A stretch of DNA of 64,000 nt from Scilla litardierei (Eukaryota > Streptophyta > Magnoliopsida > Asparagales > Asparagaceae), in NCBI GenBank assembly GCA_030789695.1, contig CM061142.1:148511266-148575265 (forward strand), given 5' to 3'. Shown one piece after another: positions 23,055 to 34,700 of the stretch. Each line of letters begins with the position of its first letter. The stretch's first letter is position 1. The notes beneath the pieces were generated by a model. That model saw nothing but the letters and a program-made list of their open reading frames with translations. It did no database searches and was not told where the DNA came from. A program made the position numbers and the translations under genes.

Positions 23055-23802
23055 GCATTGTTAGAGTTGCCTCCTTTCCCGCTCAATCACTTTTCGATTC
23101 GGGGGTTTCTCATTGCTTATTGTCCCAATAATTTGTGTCTAGACATTCTATAGTAGTAGATTCATTTGCCACTAGTTGGAATATTCACACATGAATTGGA
23201 TTGCTCCGTAGTTCTTCCGGATGCCGTCATTGTCCTGTGGAGATTTGTGGGCGAGAATTGTATGATGACTTTTTACTAATAGAGATGCCCAATTTTTGAT
23301 GCTATATTTAAGATGGATTTGTTAGGGAAGTTTTCTGCCACCATAGATTGTAGACTTAGAAGAGTGGTCTTCCAGATCCTAGATCATCCAGAGTTTGAGT
23401 TCATTAGTTGTAGTAGTTCACTCGGACCGGTGAAGTTCAAGGAGAATCCAGTGGAGGTTATGGCGATGGCGATAGAAGCTGAACCAGTTTTACCAAGGGT
23501 CGTCCGAGATTTTCCTGATGTCTTCCCAGATGACATCTATGGACTTCCTCCAGACAGATCATTGGAGTTCACCATTGACCTTATTCCATGCACCCAACCG
23601 ATTACGAAGGCTCCGTTTCGAATGGTCCCTCCAGAACTAGTTGAGCTTCGTAATCAGATGAAGGATTTGTTGGAGCGTGGACTGATTCAACCTAGCATGT
23701 CCCCATGGGGAGCACCAGAACTTTTGGTAAACAAGAAAGATGGATCTCGAAGGATGTGCATTGGTTACAGGGAGTAGAACAAGGATACATTGAAGAATAA
23801 GT
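23055..23802 (+). pseudogene. Protease and N-terminal RT of G
   Basis: It begins IVRVASFPAQSLFDSG, with the aspartic protease DSG. Several stops follow in the protease. A clean frame from 23313 carries the protease C-terminal part, the linker (DFPDVFPDDIYGLPPD) and the RT N-terminus ([24 protein letters not shown]). A TAG at 23775-23777 replaces a residue of the normally conserved YRELN. The frame stops at AAGAATAAG, codons of the conserved NKYPLP motif, where Copia I is inserted. RT continues at 55467. Confidence 0.85.
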
Positions 23803-24019
23803 TGTAAGGATCGCCTTACTCATGCAATACTAACAACAACACACTAGAGGGGGGTTGAATAGTGTAATGGCACAAATTGCGTATTTAAAAATTAAACTTG
23901 CAAATGCGAAATTATAAATGCAAGAGGAATTTAAACACCACAAAAATCCAAACGCAAACAAAAGATGTTACCCTGGTTCCCCAAACTTGGGTACGTCCAG
24001 CCACACCAATATCCACTAT

Positions 24020-24240
24020 AATTCTCACATAGAGAAGTGAATACAATCTCACCCAGAGATACCTCACACAGAGGTTTTGATTCTCACACAGAGAAATACT
24101 TGCTTTCACACCGAAAGAATTATGCTTTCACACAAAGAGACTCAAACTCTCACATAGAGAGAACTCAACCAACCCTCACACAGAGGGTTATACTCTCACA
24201 CAGAGAGTAACTAGCTCTCACACAGAAAGCTGGGGTTACA
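24020..24240 (-). repeat. Short tandem-like CTCACACAGAGA repeats in I LTR
   Basis: Eight or more copies of (T)CTCACA(C/T)AGAGA with 12-20 bases between. The counterparts are at 39230-39440 and, reversed, in J at about 53930-54090. They lie downstream of the TATA box, so they would be in the transcribed R/U5 region. Confidence 0.7.
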
Positions 24241-24596
24241 ATGAAATAACAAAGTAAAACAAATACTCTTTCATATACCTTGAGATGAACTTACTCATAA
24301 ATGAATGCAATGCATGGAAGTGGAAGAGGATCTCCAAGTGATGAGATTTGCTAGAATTGCACTTGGATGATTTCCCTTGAGCTTGACTTCAATGCATGAA
24401 GGAGAGAATGAGCTCTAAAAGGGAAATGAGAGAGTTTAAGAGTGGCTTAACAATCTCTAAAGATTTGCAATAGATCCAAGAAGTTCTAATTAACTTAGCC
24501 CTCTCATATATATAGGAACCCTATATGAACTCTCAAACCCCAAGAAAGAAGCCAAAAACAAAAGGCTGAAACGGCTATAATCTGGGCTGAAACGTC

Positions 24597-25100
24597 AGCG
24601 ACAGTCGACTGATGAACAAATGACTGCGGACTGACCAACGGCTAAATAAATCCCAACGGCTATAATCTGAGCCAGTACAGTCGACTGTAGAAGACTACAC
24701 TGGCGACTGTAAAACAGACAGTCGACTGTATATCCTTCATCAGGTGACTGCTGCAGGGGATGGAAATAAATAGAGGGTTGTAAATTATGCACAGTATGCA
24801 AACAGGCGACTATAAAATAGACATGCAACTGTAAACACTGCAACAATCGACTGACTTGCAAATTGGGATGAAGCCCAAAAAATGCAAGTTGCACACAGAC
24901 GACTGTAGACCAATTTACAGGCGACTATTGGAAGACAGGCGACTGTAAATTGACCTTCAGTCGACTGTTCATAAGCTCAAGTAAGAGTCAATAAAAGGTT
25001 GTCTTGAGCAGTACACTACAGTCGACTGTAGAAGGCTCGACATACGCCTGGAATCATCCAGTCGACTGTAAAACCTTCATCAGTCGACTGTTGGAGAGCC
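24597..25100 (-). promoter_or_regulatory. CAGTCGACTG dyad array in U3 of Copia I
   Basis: About 18 copies and variants of CAGTCGACTG. The best are TACAGTCGACTGTA (24676-24689) and the 16-bp palindrome CTACAGTCGACTGTAG (25016-25031). Variants such as CAGGCGACTG are frequent. All lie upstream of the TATA box at 24507-24514 in the direction of transcription. The same array is in J (40165-40470 and 53230-53460) and in the right LTR (54539-55025). Confidence 0.65.
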
Positions 25101-25521
25101 AGAAACTTCAATTGAGTCTTTGGGCAAGATGAACCTATTGGGTTGGATTCTATGATAATCCTAAGGCTTACTAAGATGGTTAAATGCATATGCATGACTG
25201 AGTAGACCATCTACCAAGGCATTAAAATGAACATAGACTCAAAAAAGGAGAAAACAATAAATGAGATATTACATGGATTACATTTCTTCCCTTAGAGTCT
25301 ATGGCTTCAACCTTGATACTCTCCATCATCTCCAGGCTTTGGCACCCTTGAGTCCAAGCTATGGCATAGCTCCTCTCGATGCCCAGCACCAAGTGTTTAG
25401 TTTCCAAAAATGATATTCTTGAAATGTTGACTATGAGACTAAAACAAGAGAGTCATTAGAAACAACATAATGTTATGATCATCATCAAAATAACATTGGT
25501 ATGAAACAACAATACTCAACA

Positions 25522-25535
25522 ATCTCTCCCTTTTT
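25522..25535 (-). promoter_or_regulatory. Polypurine tract of Copia I
   Basis: On minus, AAAAAGGGAGAGAT immediately precedes the 3' LTR start TGTTGAG. Confidence 0.75.
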
Positions 25536-26542
25536 GATGATAACACACATTATGTAAACATAAAGAAAATAAAGCACAATGCTAATGAGCTCCCCCTACT
25601 TATATGCACCGATTGTAAAATGAGATACACAATTATAAATACTCATTATATCAAATGAAATAATGAGAAACAATGGTGACATATAATAGGCATGGATTAC
25701 ATAAACCAATTGCAATAAGTATATAACATGCACATATGAATGGTTTACATAATCCCACATATCTCTCCCCATAGATATATTTCTCTCCCCAAATGAATAT
25801 GTATGAAATACAAGATTTACATAATGCATATATCTATCTCCTTTGTCATTGTCAAAAAGGTGGACATCAATAATATCCCCCTTGACATCCTAATCAAAGA
25901 TGTGACAATATGCAAGAGTTAAAGAGATGTATGATACCAAATTTGTCAAATTTAGTGGGTATCAATCACTATCACATGCTCCCCTAAATCATAGAAATGG
26001 TCAAATTTTTGACTTCTAGGATCTAAACCCAATTGTAAAGAATGAGATAAACGATCTCTAACAATTGAGATAATACCAATTGTAGAAAAAACTTGAAAGA
26101 TAATTATCTTTACCAATTGTTAATCATAATTGGAGCCATGGGCCTAAAGTGTATCAAAGTAATAGATATGAAAAAAACAAGCTTCATTGATACACAATGA
26201 CATTGCCAAAACAAAATATAATATGAAACATGTTGGCAATATCCAAGGTGTTGAGTTTGAGTCCAAAAATAACCAATTGTAAACAATGATCTCAAGAACA
26301 ACCCGTAATGAGAGTTAAAATATGTTTTAAAATATTTCAAACATACAACATAGTAACTCCCTCATTGACATACATATAGATCCACAAATGCAAGTATGCC
26401 AATGTATTCCCCAAGGTCTCCATTTTCATGAGAAATAAATTTGAAAACATTTTCAAAATCATGAAACACACACAAACAATGGGTATACTAAAAATAAACA
26501 TTTGAGCACAATACCCATGCAATATGCATATGTCTGAGAGAC
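25536..26542 (-). other. Non-coding interior of Copia I between gag and PPT
   Basis: About 1 kb of AT-rich sequence with many stops in all frames. Protease, integrase and RT would be expected from here on in an autonomous Copia element, but no motif of them is visible. Nothing else is supported. Confidence 0.6.
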
Positions 26543-27563
26543 CTAAACATTATGGAACCAAACCCAAGAGGAGTTTGATTTCCTAATGTAATCACATGAG
26601 GTGATCACATCCCTAACTAGAGAGTTGATGTAACTATCCCTCTCTTGCACACTACACTTAGTGGGAATCCATAGACTCAAGGATTTCCTAGGCAAGTGTT
26701 TTGCCTTTGCAAAAGGGGTGGATGTGGCATGCTTAAGTGTAGAAAATATTTTCTTAGCATGCATAGAATGAGGAGTTTGCTTCTTAGCAAAGAATGAAGG
26801 ATTTTCATTCTTCCTCATCACCTTGTGATTTACATGCTTCTTGTTGGTGTTATTGTTATACAAGAAATCATGGTAATTCTTCTTAGGTGCTTTTGTAATA
26901 TTTCTTATATTTGCACCATAAGAGGAATTAGAGGTAGGTTTGGGTACCACATTTTGAATACCCCAAACCTCCTCTATGGTTTGTCGGATGTTGTTTTTCA
27001 AGCAAACCGTGGAGTTAATCCCTAGAATAAACAAAGCTTTTAAGCTTTCGAGATTCCTCTTCATATATCAATGTAAGTTGTTGAATGCGAGTTTTTAAGC
27101 TAAGATTTTGAGCTAATAATTTTTCATTAGAAATGCTCAAATACTTAACTTGAGAGAAAAGTTTGTCTCTCTCATGAGTGTCACAAATATGCATATCATT
27201 ATTGTTTGCACTAGAAGATTCTAGTCCATGCAATCTACTCTTAGCATCCTTATATTTTGCTCTTAATTTATTGTAAGAGTTGATGCACTTACTAGCCCCT
27301 TCAGAGACCACGTCGAAGCACTATTCGAGCTCCTCGTATGAAATCTTTTCCTCATCAATTTCCTCATCATTTTCTTCCTCGCTAGAGCTTGACGACGATT
27401 CTTTCTCGTTTGCCATGAAGCACATTTCTTCATTTGGGTTGAGCCGCTCCTCCATATCTCTTTCACTTGAGCTAGAGGGGATTGGCGAAGAGACATCAAA
27501 TGCCGCAAAGCACATGTGAGCTTTCTCCTTGTCATCCACTTCTTCGTCACTTGATGTATCCTC
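26543..27563 (-). pseudogene. Gag C-terminal part of Copia I
   Basis: It continues the gag frame from 37961 across element B. It begins with a Ser/Asp/Glu-rich stretch (EDTSSDEEVDDKEKAHMCF) and has a second acidic patch. A TAG near 27325 follows, then a coiled-coil region (CINSYNKLRAKYKDAKSRLHGL; KYLSISNEKLLAQNLSLKTRIQQL) down to 27015. A frameshift near 27060 moves to the last 173-codon frame (27064-26543), basic and Asn/Lys-rich, with SLWIPTKC close to where protease would start in a complete element. It then stops, without pol. The order acidic patch, coiled coil, basic tail matches the gag of Copia F. Confidence 0.75.
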
Positions 27564-27568
27564 ACTTG

Positions 27569-30366
27569 TGTAACGGTCTGTTTTTGTTGTACTTTGTTCG
27601 TGCACGTGCTTTTGGTCGTGCACGTGTTTATTTTAGACTTTGTTTGTTTGTGAACACTTTTGTGTGATATGCCGTTGTGAACACCTCTGAGAGTATTAAA
27701 TAGTGGCACTATCTTGGAATGACATTTCTCGAGTCGTTTTCCCACAATTTAATCTTACTCGATGAGACGTGGCGATTTTCACTTTTGACAGGAGACATTT
27801 CTATTTTTAGTTTCGTCGTCCGATGTCAAAACTGAGATCTGTCTTCTTAATTAGCTTTCTTTCGTCGCCACGATCACCCCGATATTTATTTTATAATTTT
27901 TGGAGTTCATTTGACCACTTTTATATTTTTAGCAAGGTTTAAAATATTTTTAAAAGCTATGTTTTATATTAATTTCGGCCAAAGAAAATTTATTTGAGTT
28001 TAAAACGTTTTAAAGAATTTTTGAGCCAATTTCCAGCTCATTTGGGTCGCACCCAAGCCTTGGGTGAGTTGGAGGAGGTGAGATTCAATTTTAAATATTT
28101 TTAAACTCCTAATCCCATTAGGATTAGCCCTAGACCTAGTCAACACATCTACACTATATAAACAACCTTTAGGAAGACCTATTTTCGTAAGAAAATAACC
28201 CTAGCCGCTTCCAAAACTCAAATTTGACGTTGCAACGAATCGTCGCAACGTTGCGACAACCATCCACCGCACGACCGAAGAAACCAAGCCCAAATCCCCG
28301 CCCTGACCGCTAGCCGCCCCCGCACCCAGCCGCTGCATCGCAGCCGCTCCGTTCTACCGCTCCGACCGAGAGGAACCCTCGGTCTGACCGAGAGCTTGGC
28401 CCGCATCCCCGCTCCGCACCGACCCCGCTTCGTTCCCCCGCTCAGCGCCGTGTCTGACCGAACCGCATCTCCGCACCGACCGAGACCCGCAACATTGCAA
28501 CGGTTGCAACGTTGCAGCGCTCCGTTCCCCCGCATCCAAGGCGCCCGATCGACGGCCTTCCCCGCTCTGACCGAGAGAACCAAGGTCGCACCGACCCGCT
28601 GCGCTGCACAGCCCGCCCCCAGTGTCCGACCGAGCCATTCTCCCGCATTTGGCTGTGTCCGACCGAGAGCCATTCGTTGCAACCCCGCATCCATCGCATC
28701 GCTTGCCACAGTGGCCCCCCCAAGTTCTCCAGAGTTATTGTGGGTCCCCTATTGGTCCCTAGGACTACTGTGGGCCCCACCTAGGTGCGTTTTCTCTGAC
28801 GATTTGCCGCGTACGACGTTGCGACACGTCGTAGCCCGTCGTCGCACGTGCTAGCTTTGGAATCTGGAATCGTTGCTCCGGTTGCTGCTCTGAACTTTCC
28901 AGCGAGGAATCTATATTGGAATCAGGACTTGGAGCGCGATATTTTATTCCAACCCCTGGCATCGCTACCCGACGCCAGTGTAGCTTTCGCGTCGTGTTGA
29001 GGTAACGCTTTGCACCCCTAGGACCCCCAACCCAATCGCATGCTAAACAAGACTAAAAATCAGTATTTTAAAGTATTTTAAATGTTTTAGAAATCACTAA
29101 TCAAGATTAATAAAACGGATGTATGCCGGTGGACTTGTGCACGTAGGATATTGTGACTATGGACTCGTTGGACGGTGTTCCTATGACGTTGTACTTGCAG
29201 GCAAGTGAAACTTGCCAAATCTTGCTTAGGGCCATGTTTTTAGGCCACTTCCTTGTTCTTAGCGTAAAAGAGACTAGACAGTGAAATGATAGCTGTCTAG
29301 ACGCACTTTTAAGATCTAGTTTGACAACGAAGCTAGATCTGACACCCTGCCATGTCATGCATGCATTGATATCTGCTATGTTTAAATTCCTTATCTGTAC
29401 GCACTTTTAACTTCCATGCATCGCATTTTACATGTCATCCTAGTGATTGTTGCATTCGTAGCACACGCTACACTACTTGTACTTCCTTGTCCGGCTAGGT
29501 GCACCCCTACGCCATACTTGTTAAAAACACTTCTTGGATCGTGATCCAGAAGCGGGCCTCATGTGTTGGTCAAAAGCCAATGCCCGATACACGTGGAGGG
29601 GTAGGGATAAACGATCACTTGAGCTTAGGAGTTGGCCCGCGCAGCCACTCTAGCCAAAAGGCGGAATCTCTGTGCACGAGGTGCTTACTTGACTTGTACT
29701 TGTCGTTGTGAATGTTTCATGAAAATCTTGTCATCCATGCCATGTTTAAATGTCATGCTCGTACTGTACTTTACTTGTTGCACTCATACTTTAACTGCCA
29801 TGTCATTGCATTCATGCTAGAACTGCTAGGTTGCTTTACTTTTACCTACTTTCAGTTTCCTTGCACAAGTCTCTTGTAGACTTGCTGACATGTGCCCCTT
29901 GCTCTTTTGGGTGTCACATGTTAGACCCTGAGCCAGAGTCCGTAGCTGAGGACGAGGTGTTTGCTGACATTGAGCCAGAGCCTACTTTTGACGAAGAGTT
30001 GGTAGACACCGGAGACCAGTCTTAGAGATTGATTTGGAGTTGCTTTTGCTTTATATTGCTATTAGGTTGTCGGTGCGTAGCACCTTTGCTTTGCTTTGTA
30101 CTTTTGTTGGCCATGCCGGGGCCTCTTTTAGACTCTTTCTTTTTAGCCTGGTGGCTTTTTCTGCGATGTTGAGATTTATTATTATGGATATTCTGATATG
30201 TTTCTTTTGTCTCTTTTCGTTATTAATATCTTTGTTTCGTTTCGCGTTGCAAGGACCTGCAGTTTAAATTTGATTGACGCTTATCGGACTTGCAGCTTTG
30301 TAGCTTCAAGTCTGAGCGGACCTTCTCACGCTTCGCCTCCATGTTTTTGGGAAGCGGTACGTGACA
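27569..30366 (+). repeat. 5' LTR of B
   Basis: TGTAACGG to ACGTGACA, 2798 bp, with TATATAAA at 28155-28162. Downstream of the TATA is a CG-rich transcribed part with the palindromes GTCGCAACGTTGCGAC (28242-28257) and TGCAACGTTGCA (28505-28516) and many CCGACCGAG motifs. Later come a stretch with ATGs and a short acidic ORF (29926-30024). The many ORFs at 28218-28854 on both strands come from the GC-rich sequence. Confidence 0.93.
28155..28162 (+). promoter_or_regulatory. TATA box of B LTR
   Basis: CACTATATAAACAACC. The same box is at 35744-35751 in the 3' LTR. Pyrimidine- and GC-rich transcribed sequence follows. Confidence 0.7.
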
Positions 30367-30374
30367 GGTTTTGT

Positions 30375-30389
30375 TGGTGGCCCATGCAG
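30375..30389 (+). promoter_or_regulatory. Candidate primer-binding site of B (non-Met)
   Basis: TGGTGGCCCATGCAG, eight bases after the LTR end and identical to the G sequence at 21689-21703. Conservation between two otherwise diverged elements supports function. The tRNA is not identified. Confidence 0.5.
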
Positions 30390-30513
30390 ATCCCTCTCTT
30401 GCGATTGCGAATTAACGGAACAACGATAATAACGGAATGTCCATTACATAAATTACAACATCTAAGTCATTAAGCTATTGAGTCTAATTTTTGTTCGTTT
30501 TCTATGTCATTAG

Positions 30514-31603
30514 ATGGCTGGAAGGTGACAGACCCGAGCTGGTGGTGGGGCCAATCGTGTTGAGATCCCGGATCGAGAGCCCACCACGGCTGAGATGATG
30601 AGGATGATGCATCAGATGATGCAGGTGCAGCAAGGGATGCTTCAGAATACCCAGGGTGCTTCTCGCTTCGAGCCTAGAGCGAAGCAGTTTCGGGAGCTGG
30701 GCCCGACTAACTTTGATGGATCTGAAGGACCGCTGGCTGCAGAGGAATGGATCAGAAACACCGAGGACAATCTGAAGATGTCGAAGGTCAACCCAGCTGG
30801 ATGGGTTGATCTGGTGAAGAAGCAGCTTAAGGATAATGCTCGCAACTGGTGGGATGCAGAGGAGGAGCTGTTGGTGAGCCATATACCTTGGGCTACTTTC
30901 AAGTCCAGGTTCGATGAGGAGTACTTTCTGAAGGCTGCCAGGAGGGAGATGTTGCAGCGCTTCATCGAGCTGAAGCAGGGGAATCTTTCGGTGGACCAGT
31001 ACCATCAGGAGTTTACTAGGCTGAGTCGCTTCACGTCGAAGATGGTAGAGGATGCTGAGGAGAAGGCTCAGAGGTTTCTGCAGGGCCTTTCCCTAGACTT
31101 GTAGAGCCTGATGTCTACGACGGACATGGAGTCATATCAGAAGTTGCTGGTAGCTGCTCGTAGGCAGGAGCTGATTGCGAGGCAGAAGAGAGGTCAGATT
31201 TCTGGAGCTGGGAAGAGGCCGATGGAGCAGGTCAGAGGAGTGGTTAGGCCTGGGTCCAGGCCTAATCAGCCAGTGCAGTTCAAGAGGCCAGGTGTGCCAC
31301 CTCAGAAGACTTGCTATTTCTGTGGCAAGACCGGGCATGCCAAGGAGCAGTGTAGGAAGATGTTGGGTCAGTACCTGATTTGTGGAGATCCTACTCATGC
31401 TATGATGGAGTGCCCGAAGTCAAAGCTACCTTGGAAGGAACCAGTCGTAGCACAGCCGTTGCAGCAGAGAGCACCTGTACCTGCAGGTCGTGGAGCACCT
31501 CTCGCTCCACAGAGGCATGCCTTTCAGTAGGCTATGCAGCTGAGGCGGCAGGCTTATCTGATGACGGCAGTGGAGAGCGAGGCTGTGGATGAGGTTATCG
31601 CAG
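30514..31603 (+). pseudogene. gag of B (exon 1), three in-frame stops
   Basis: The frame starts MAGR at 30514 and is open to 31603 except for TGA 30526-30528, TAG 31102-31104 and TAG 31528-31530. The Retrotrans_gag core is clear (FDGSEGPLAAEEWIRN; NARNWWDAEEELL; FIELKQGNLSVDQYHQEF). Next come a basic linker, a zinc knuckle CYFCGKTGHAKEQC at 31312-31353 and a second knuckle-like LICGDPTHAMMEC lacking its first Cys. Gag forms the virus-like particle and packages RNA. The frame ends in EVIAG at a GT splice donor. Each stop could derive from CAG (Gln) or CGA (Arg) by one C-to-T change. Confidence 0.9.
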
Positions 31604-31719
31604 GTAACCCTCAAACTAGTTGTTTCCTTCCTTAGATAGTTTTGATTGTTAGCTTATGTTTGTTTGATTGCATATGATTGTTTGTTAGAATAGGGTTTGA
31701 TTGTTAGACTGTTTATTAG
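31604..31719 (+). other. Intron 1 of B, between gag and protease
   Basis: 116 bp, GTAACC...TTATTAG. Removal joins exon 1 to GVILVCTFPARVLFDSGAS in phase 1 and removes stops. Its position and phase equal those of the intron in G. Confidence 0.65.
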
Positions 31720-34700
31720 GTGTGATTTTGGTTTGCACATTTCCTGCACGAGTCCTCTTTGACTCTGGTGCATCGATGTGCATTATTTCTCGGAGCTTCG
31801 TGGAGAAGCATTCCTTGACGACTTCCCCTCTTCCCAAGAGTTGGAACATTGTTACAGGAAATGGCGTGATCTCGGTGCATCGTGGGTGCAATTCTTGCCC
31901 TTTGGTGGTCTGTGGACATGAGCTTTATGCTGATTTTATTGTCCACGACATCATCAACTACGATGCAGTGCTTGGGATGGATTGGCTTGCGAGCTTCTAT
32001 GCTACGATCGATTGTCGAAGGAAGAAGGTGGTGTTCGAGATCCCTGGACATCCGGTGTTTGAGTTCAGCCGAGGCAGCAGTTCGCTTGGTCCTGTCAGGT
32101 TTCGGGTCAAGGCCGTGGAGATTGTTGCGATGCAGATGGAGCAAGGTAGACCAGCTGTGGTACGTGAATTCGACGACGTCTTCCCTAAGGAGATGTCTGG
32201 ACTGCCACCCGATCGAGCTCTCAAGTTTTCGATCGATCTTATTCCGGGAGCGCAGCCTATTTCGAAGGCGCCGTATCGAATGGCACCAGCAGAGTTGGAG
32301 GAGTTGCGTAGGCAACTGGATGAGCTTTTGTAGAAGGGTTACATCAATCCTAGTGTGTCTCCGTGGGGAGCACCGGTGTTGCTGGTGAAGAAGAAGGATG
32401 GTTCGCGTCGCATGTGTGTGGATTACCGGGAGCTGAATGCTGTGACCATCAAGAATAAATATCCCTTGCCACGTGTAGATGACATCTTTGATTAGCTCGG
32501 AGGATCGAGGGTGTTTTCTAAGTTGGATTTGAGAAGTGGTTACCATCAGCTTAAGGTGAAGAAGGAGGACATCCCGAAGACAGCGTTCAGGACGAAGTAT
32601 GGTCACTACGAGTTCGTGGTTATGCCCTTCGGTGTAACCAATGCGCCCGCAGTCTTTATGAACCTAATGAATCTGGTCTTCAATGACTTTCTAGACAAGT
32701 TTGTCGTTATCTTTATTGACGACATTCTGATCTATTCAAAGTCGGAGGAAGAGCATGCCTCGCACTTGAGGACAGTATTGGAGATCTTGAGGAAGCATCG
32801 TTTGTATGCTAAGTATTCCAAGTGCGAGTTTTGGCTGGATAGAGTTGCTTTTCTCGGGCATGTGGTGTCAGGTGATGGAATTTCTGTGGATCTTAAGAAG
32901 ATCATGGCTATCAGAGAGTGGCCTGTTCCGCAGTCAGCGTCTGAGATCCGGAGTTTCATTGGGCTTGCAGGATATTATCGGCGTTTCATTAAGGACTTTT
33001 CCCGGATTGCTGAGCCGATGACCAGACTGATGCAGAAGGATGTACCATATGTTTGGTCTGATGATTGCGAGAAGGCTTTCGATGTTCTGAAGGAGAGGTT
33101 GATGACTGCCCCTGTTCTTGCTGTGCCTGATCGGAGTGGAGGATTCGAGATCTTTTACGATGCTTCTGGCAAAGGTCTTGGATGTGTGTTGCATCAGCAT
33201 GGGCATGTGGTTGCGTATGCTTCTCGTTAGCTTAAGGCTCATGAGAAGAATTACCCGACACATGATTTGGAGTTGGCTGCAGTCGTGTTTACGCTGAAGA
33301 TTTGGAGGCACTTCCTGCTGAGTGAGAAGGTGAAGATCTTCACCGATCACAAAAGCTTGAAGTATATCTTTACGCAGAAGGAGCTCAACATGTGTCAGCG
33401 TTGATGGTTGGAGCTCATGGCAGACTATGATATTGATTTGCAGTATCACCCTGGCAAGGTGAATGTGGTTTCGGATGCGTTGAGCAGGCTTCCAGCGGTG
33501 ATGATGTTAACCTCGCTGTAGAGATTGCAGCAGAATTTTTGCGAGTCTGATATCGAGATTATTCTTCCTGGAGAGACTTCTTCGTTGATGAGCATGCAGA
33601 TACAGTCGGCAATCATGGATAGGATCAAGGCTGGGCAGGCTGGACATGCTAAGCTGGTGAAGATTCGGGAGCAGGTGGAAGCCGGTCTGCGGACTGACTT
33701 TTTGATTCATGAGGATGGTTCATTGAGGTTTGGAGCCAGGTTGTGTGTGCCAGCTGGAGATATCAGAGAGGAATTATTGGTCGAGGCACACAGTTCGCCG
33801 TATTCTGTGCATCCTGGTGGGACCAAGATGTACAAGGATCTTCGCCTGAACTTTTGGTGGCATGGTATGAAGAGGAGTGTGGCTCGGAGTGTAGCCAAGT
33901 GTTTGGTTTGCCAACAAGTAAAGGCGGAGCATCAGCGTACGGCAGGGTTGCTACAACCGCTTTCGATTCCGGAGTGGAAGTGGCAGCACATCACTATGGA
34001 TTTCGTGACTGGACTACCTCAGAGTCTGAAGCAGAATGACGCGATTTGGGTGATCGTAGACCGATTGACCAAATCTGCGCACTTTATTCCCTTCCGAGTA
34101 GGACAGTCTACTGAGATGCTAGCGAGGAGATATATGGAGGTAAATTCTTTTACACTCCGTTTCTATTTCCTTTTCCTAGTTTAGATAGTGATGTAACGTG
34201 AATCGTGCAGGAGATCGTACGACTTCACGGAGTCCCCATGAGTATCGTGTCGGACAGAGACACGAGATTCACATCTCAGTTTTGGCAGAGTCTGCAGAAG
34301 AGCTTGGGTACGAGTCTGAGTTTCAGCACGTCGTACCACCTGCAGACGGATGGCCAGTCCGAGAGGACGATTCAGATTTTGGAGGACATGTTGAGAGCGT
34401 GCATGTTGGACTTTAAAGGATCTTGGGAGGATCATCTCCATCATGTTGAGTTTGCCTACAATAACAGCTACCAGGCGAGTATTGGAATGGCGCCTTTCGC
34501 CGCGCTATATGGAAAGAAATGTCGATCGCCACTGAGCTGGGATGACATTGGAGATCGGGATCTGTTAGGACCGAGGATGATCGTGGAGGCCGTGGATGTT
34601 GTGAGGAATATTCGGGAGAAGTTGAGGATTGCGCAGGACCATTTCAAGCATTGGGCTGATGCTAAACGGAGGCCTTTGGAGTTTCAGCCTGGCAATCATG

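Larger units (their letters stand above)
23803..25521 (-). repeat. 3' LTR of Copia I
   Basis: On plus it reads from TGTAAGGATCGCC to ATACTCAACA, 1719 bp. It contains short CTCACACAGAGA-type repeats (24020-24240), a TATA box TATATATA (24507-24514, minus) and an array of CAGTCGACTG palindromes upstream of it (24597-25100). It matches 39012-39597 plus 54331-55461, and matches J in reverse. Confidence 0.92.

Noticed and set aside
24020..24240. Regularly spaced CTCACACAGAGA repeats that look array-like
   Set aside because: Repeats and spacers are short and irregular, they lie in the transcribed part of a Copia LTR and recur in every copy of it. Not a CRISPR array.
28218..28854. Several overlapping 90-160-codon ORFs on both strands (repeated at 35807-36443)
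   Set aside because: They lie inside the GC-rich transcribed part of the two B LTRs, occur in all frames, are Arg/Gly/Pro/Cys-rich by composition and match no domain.
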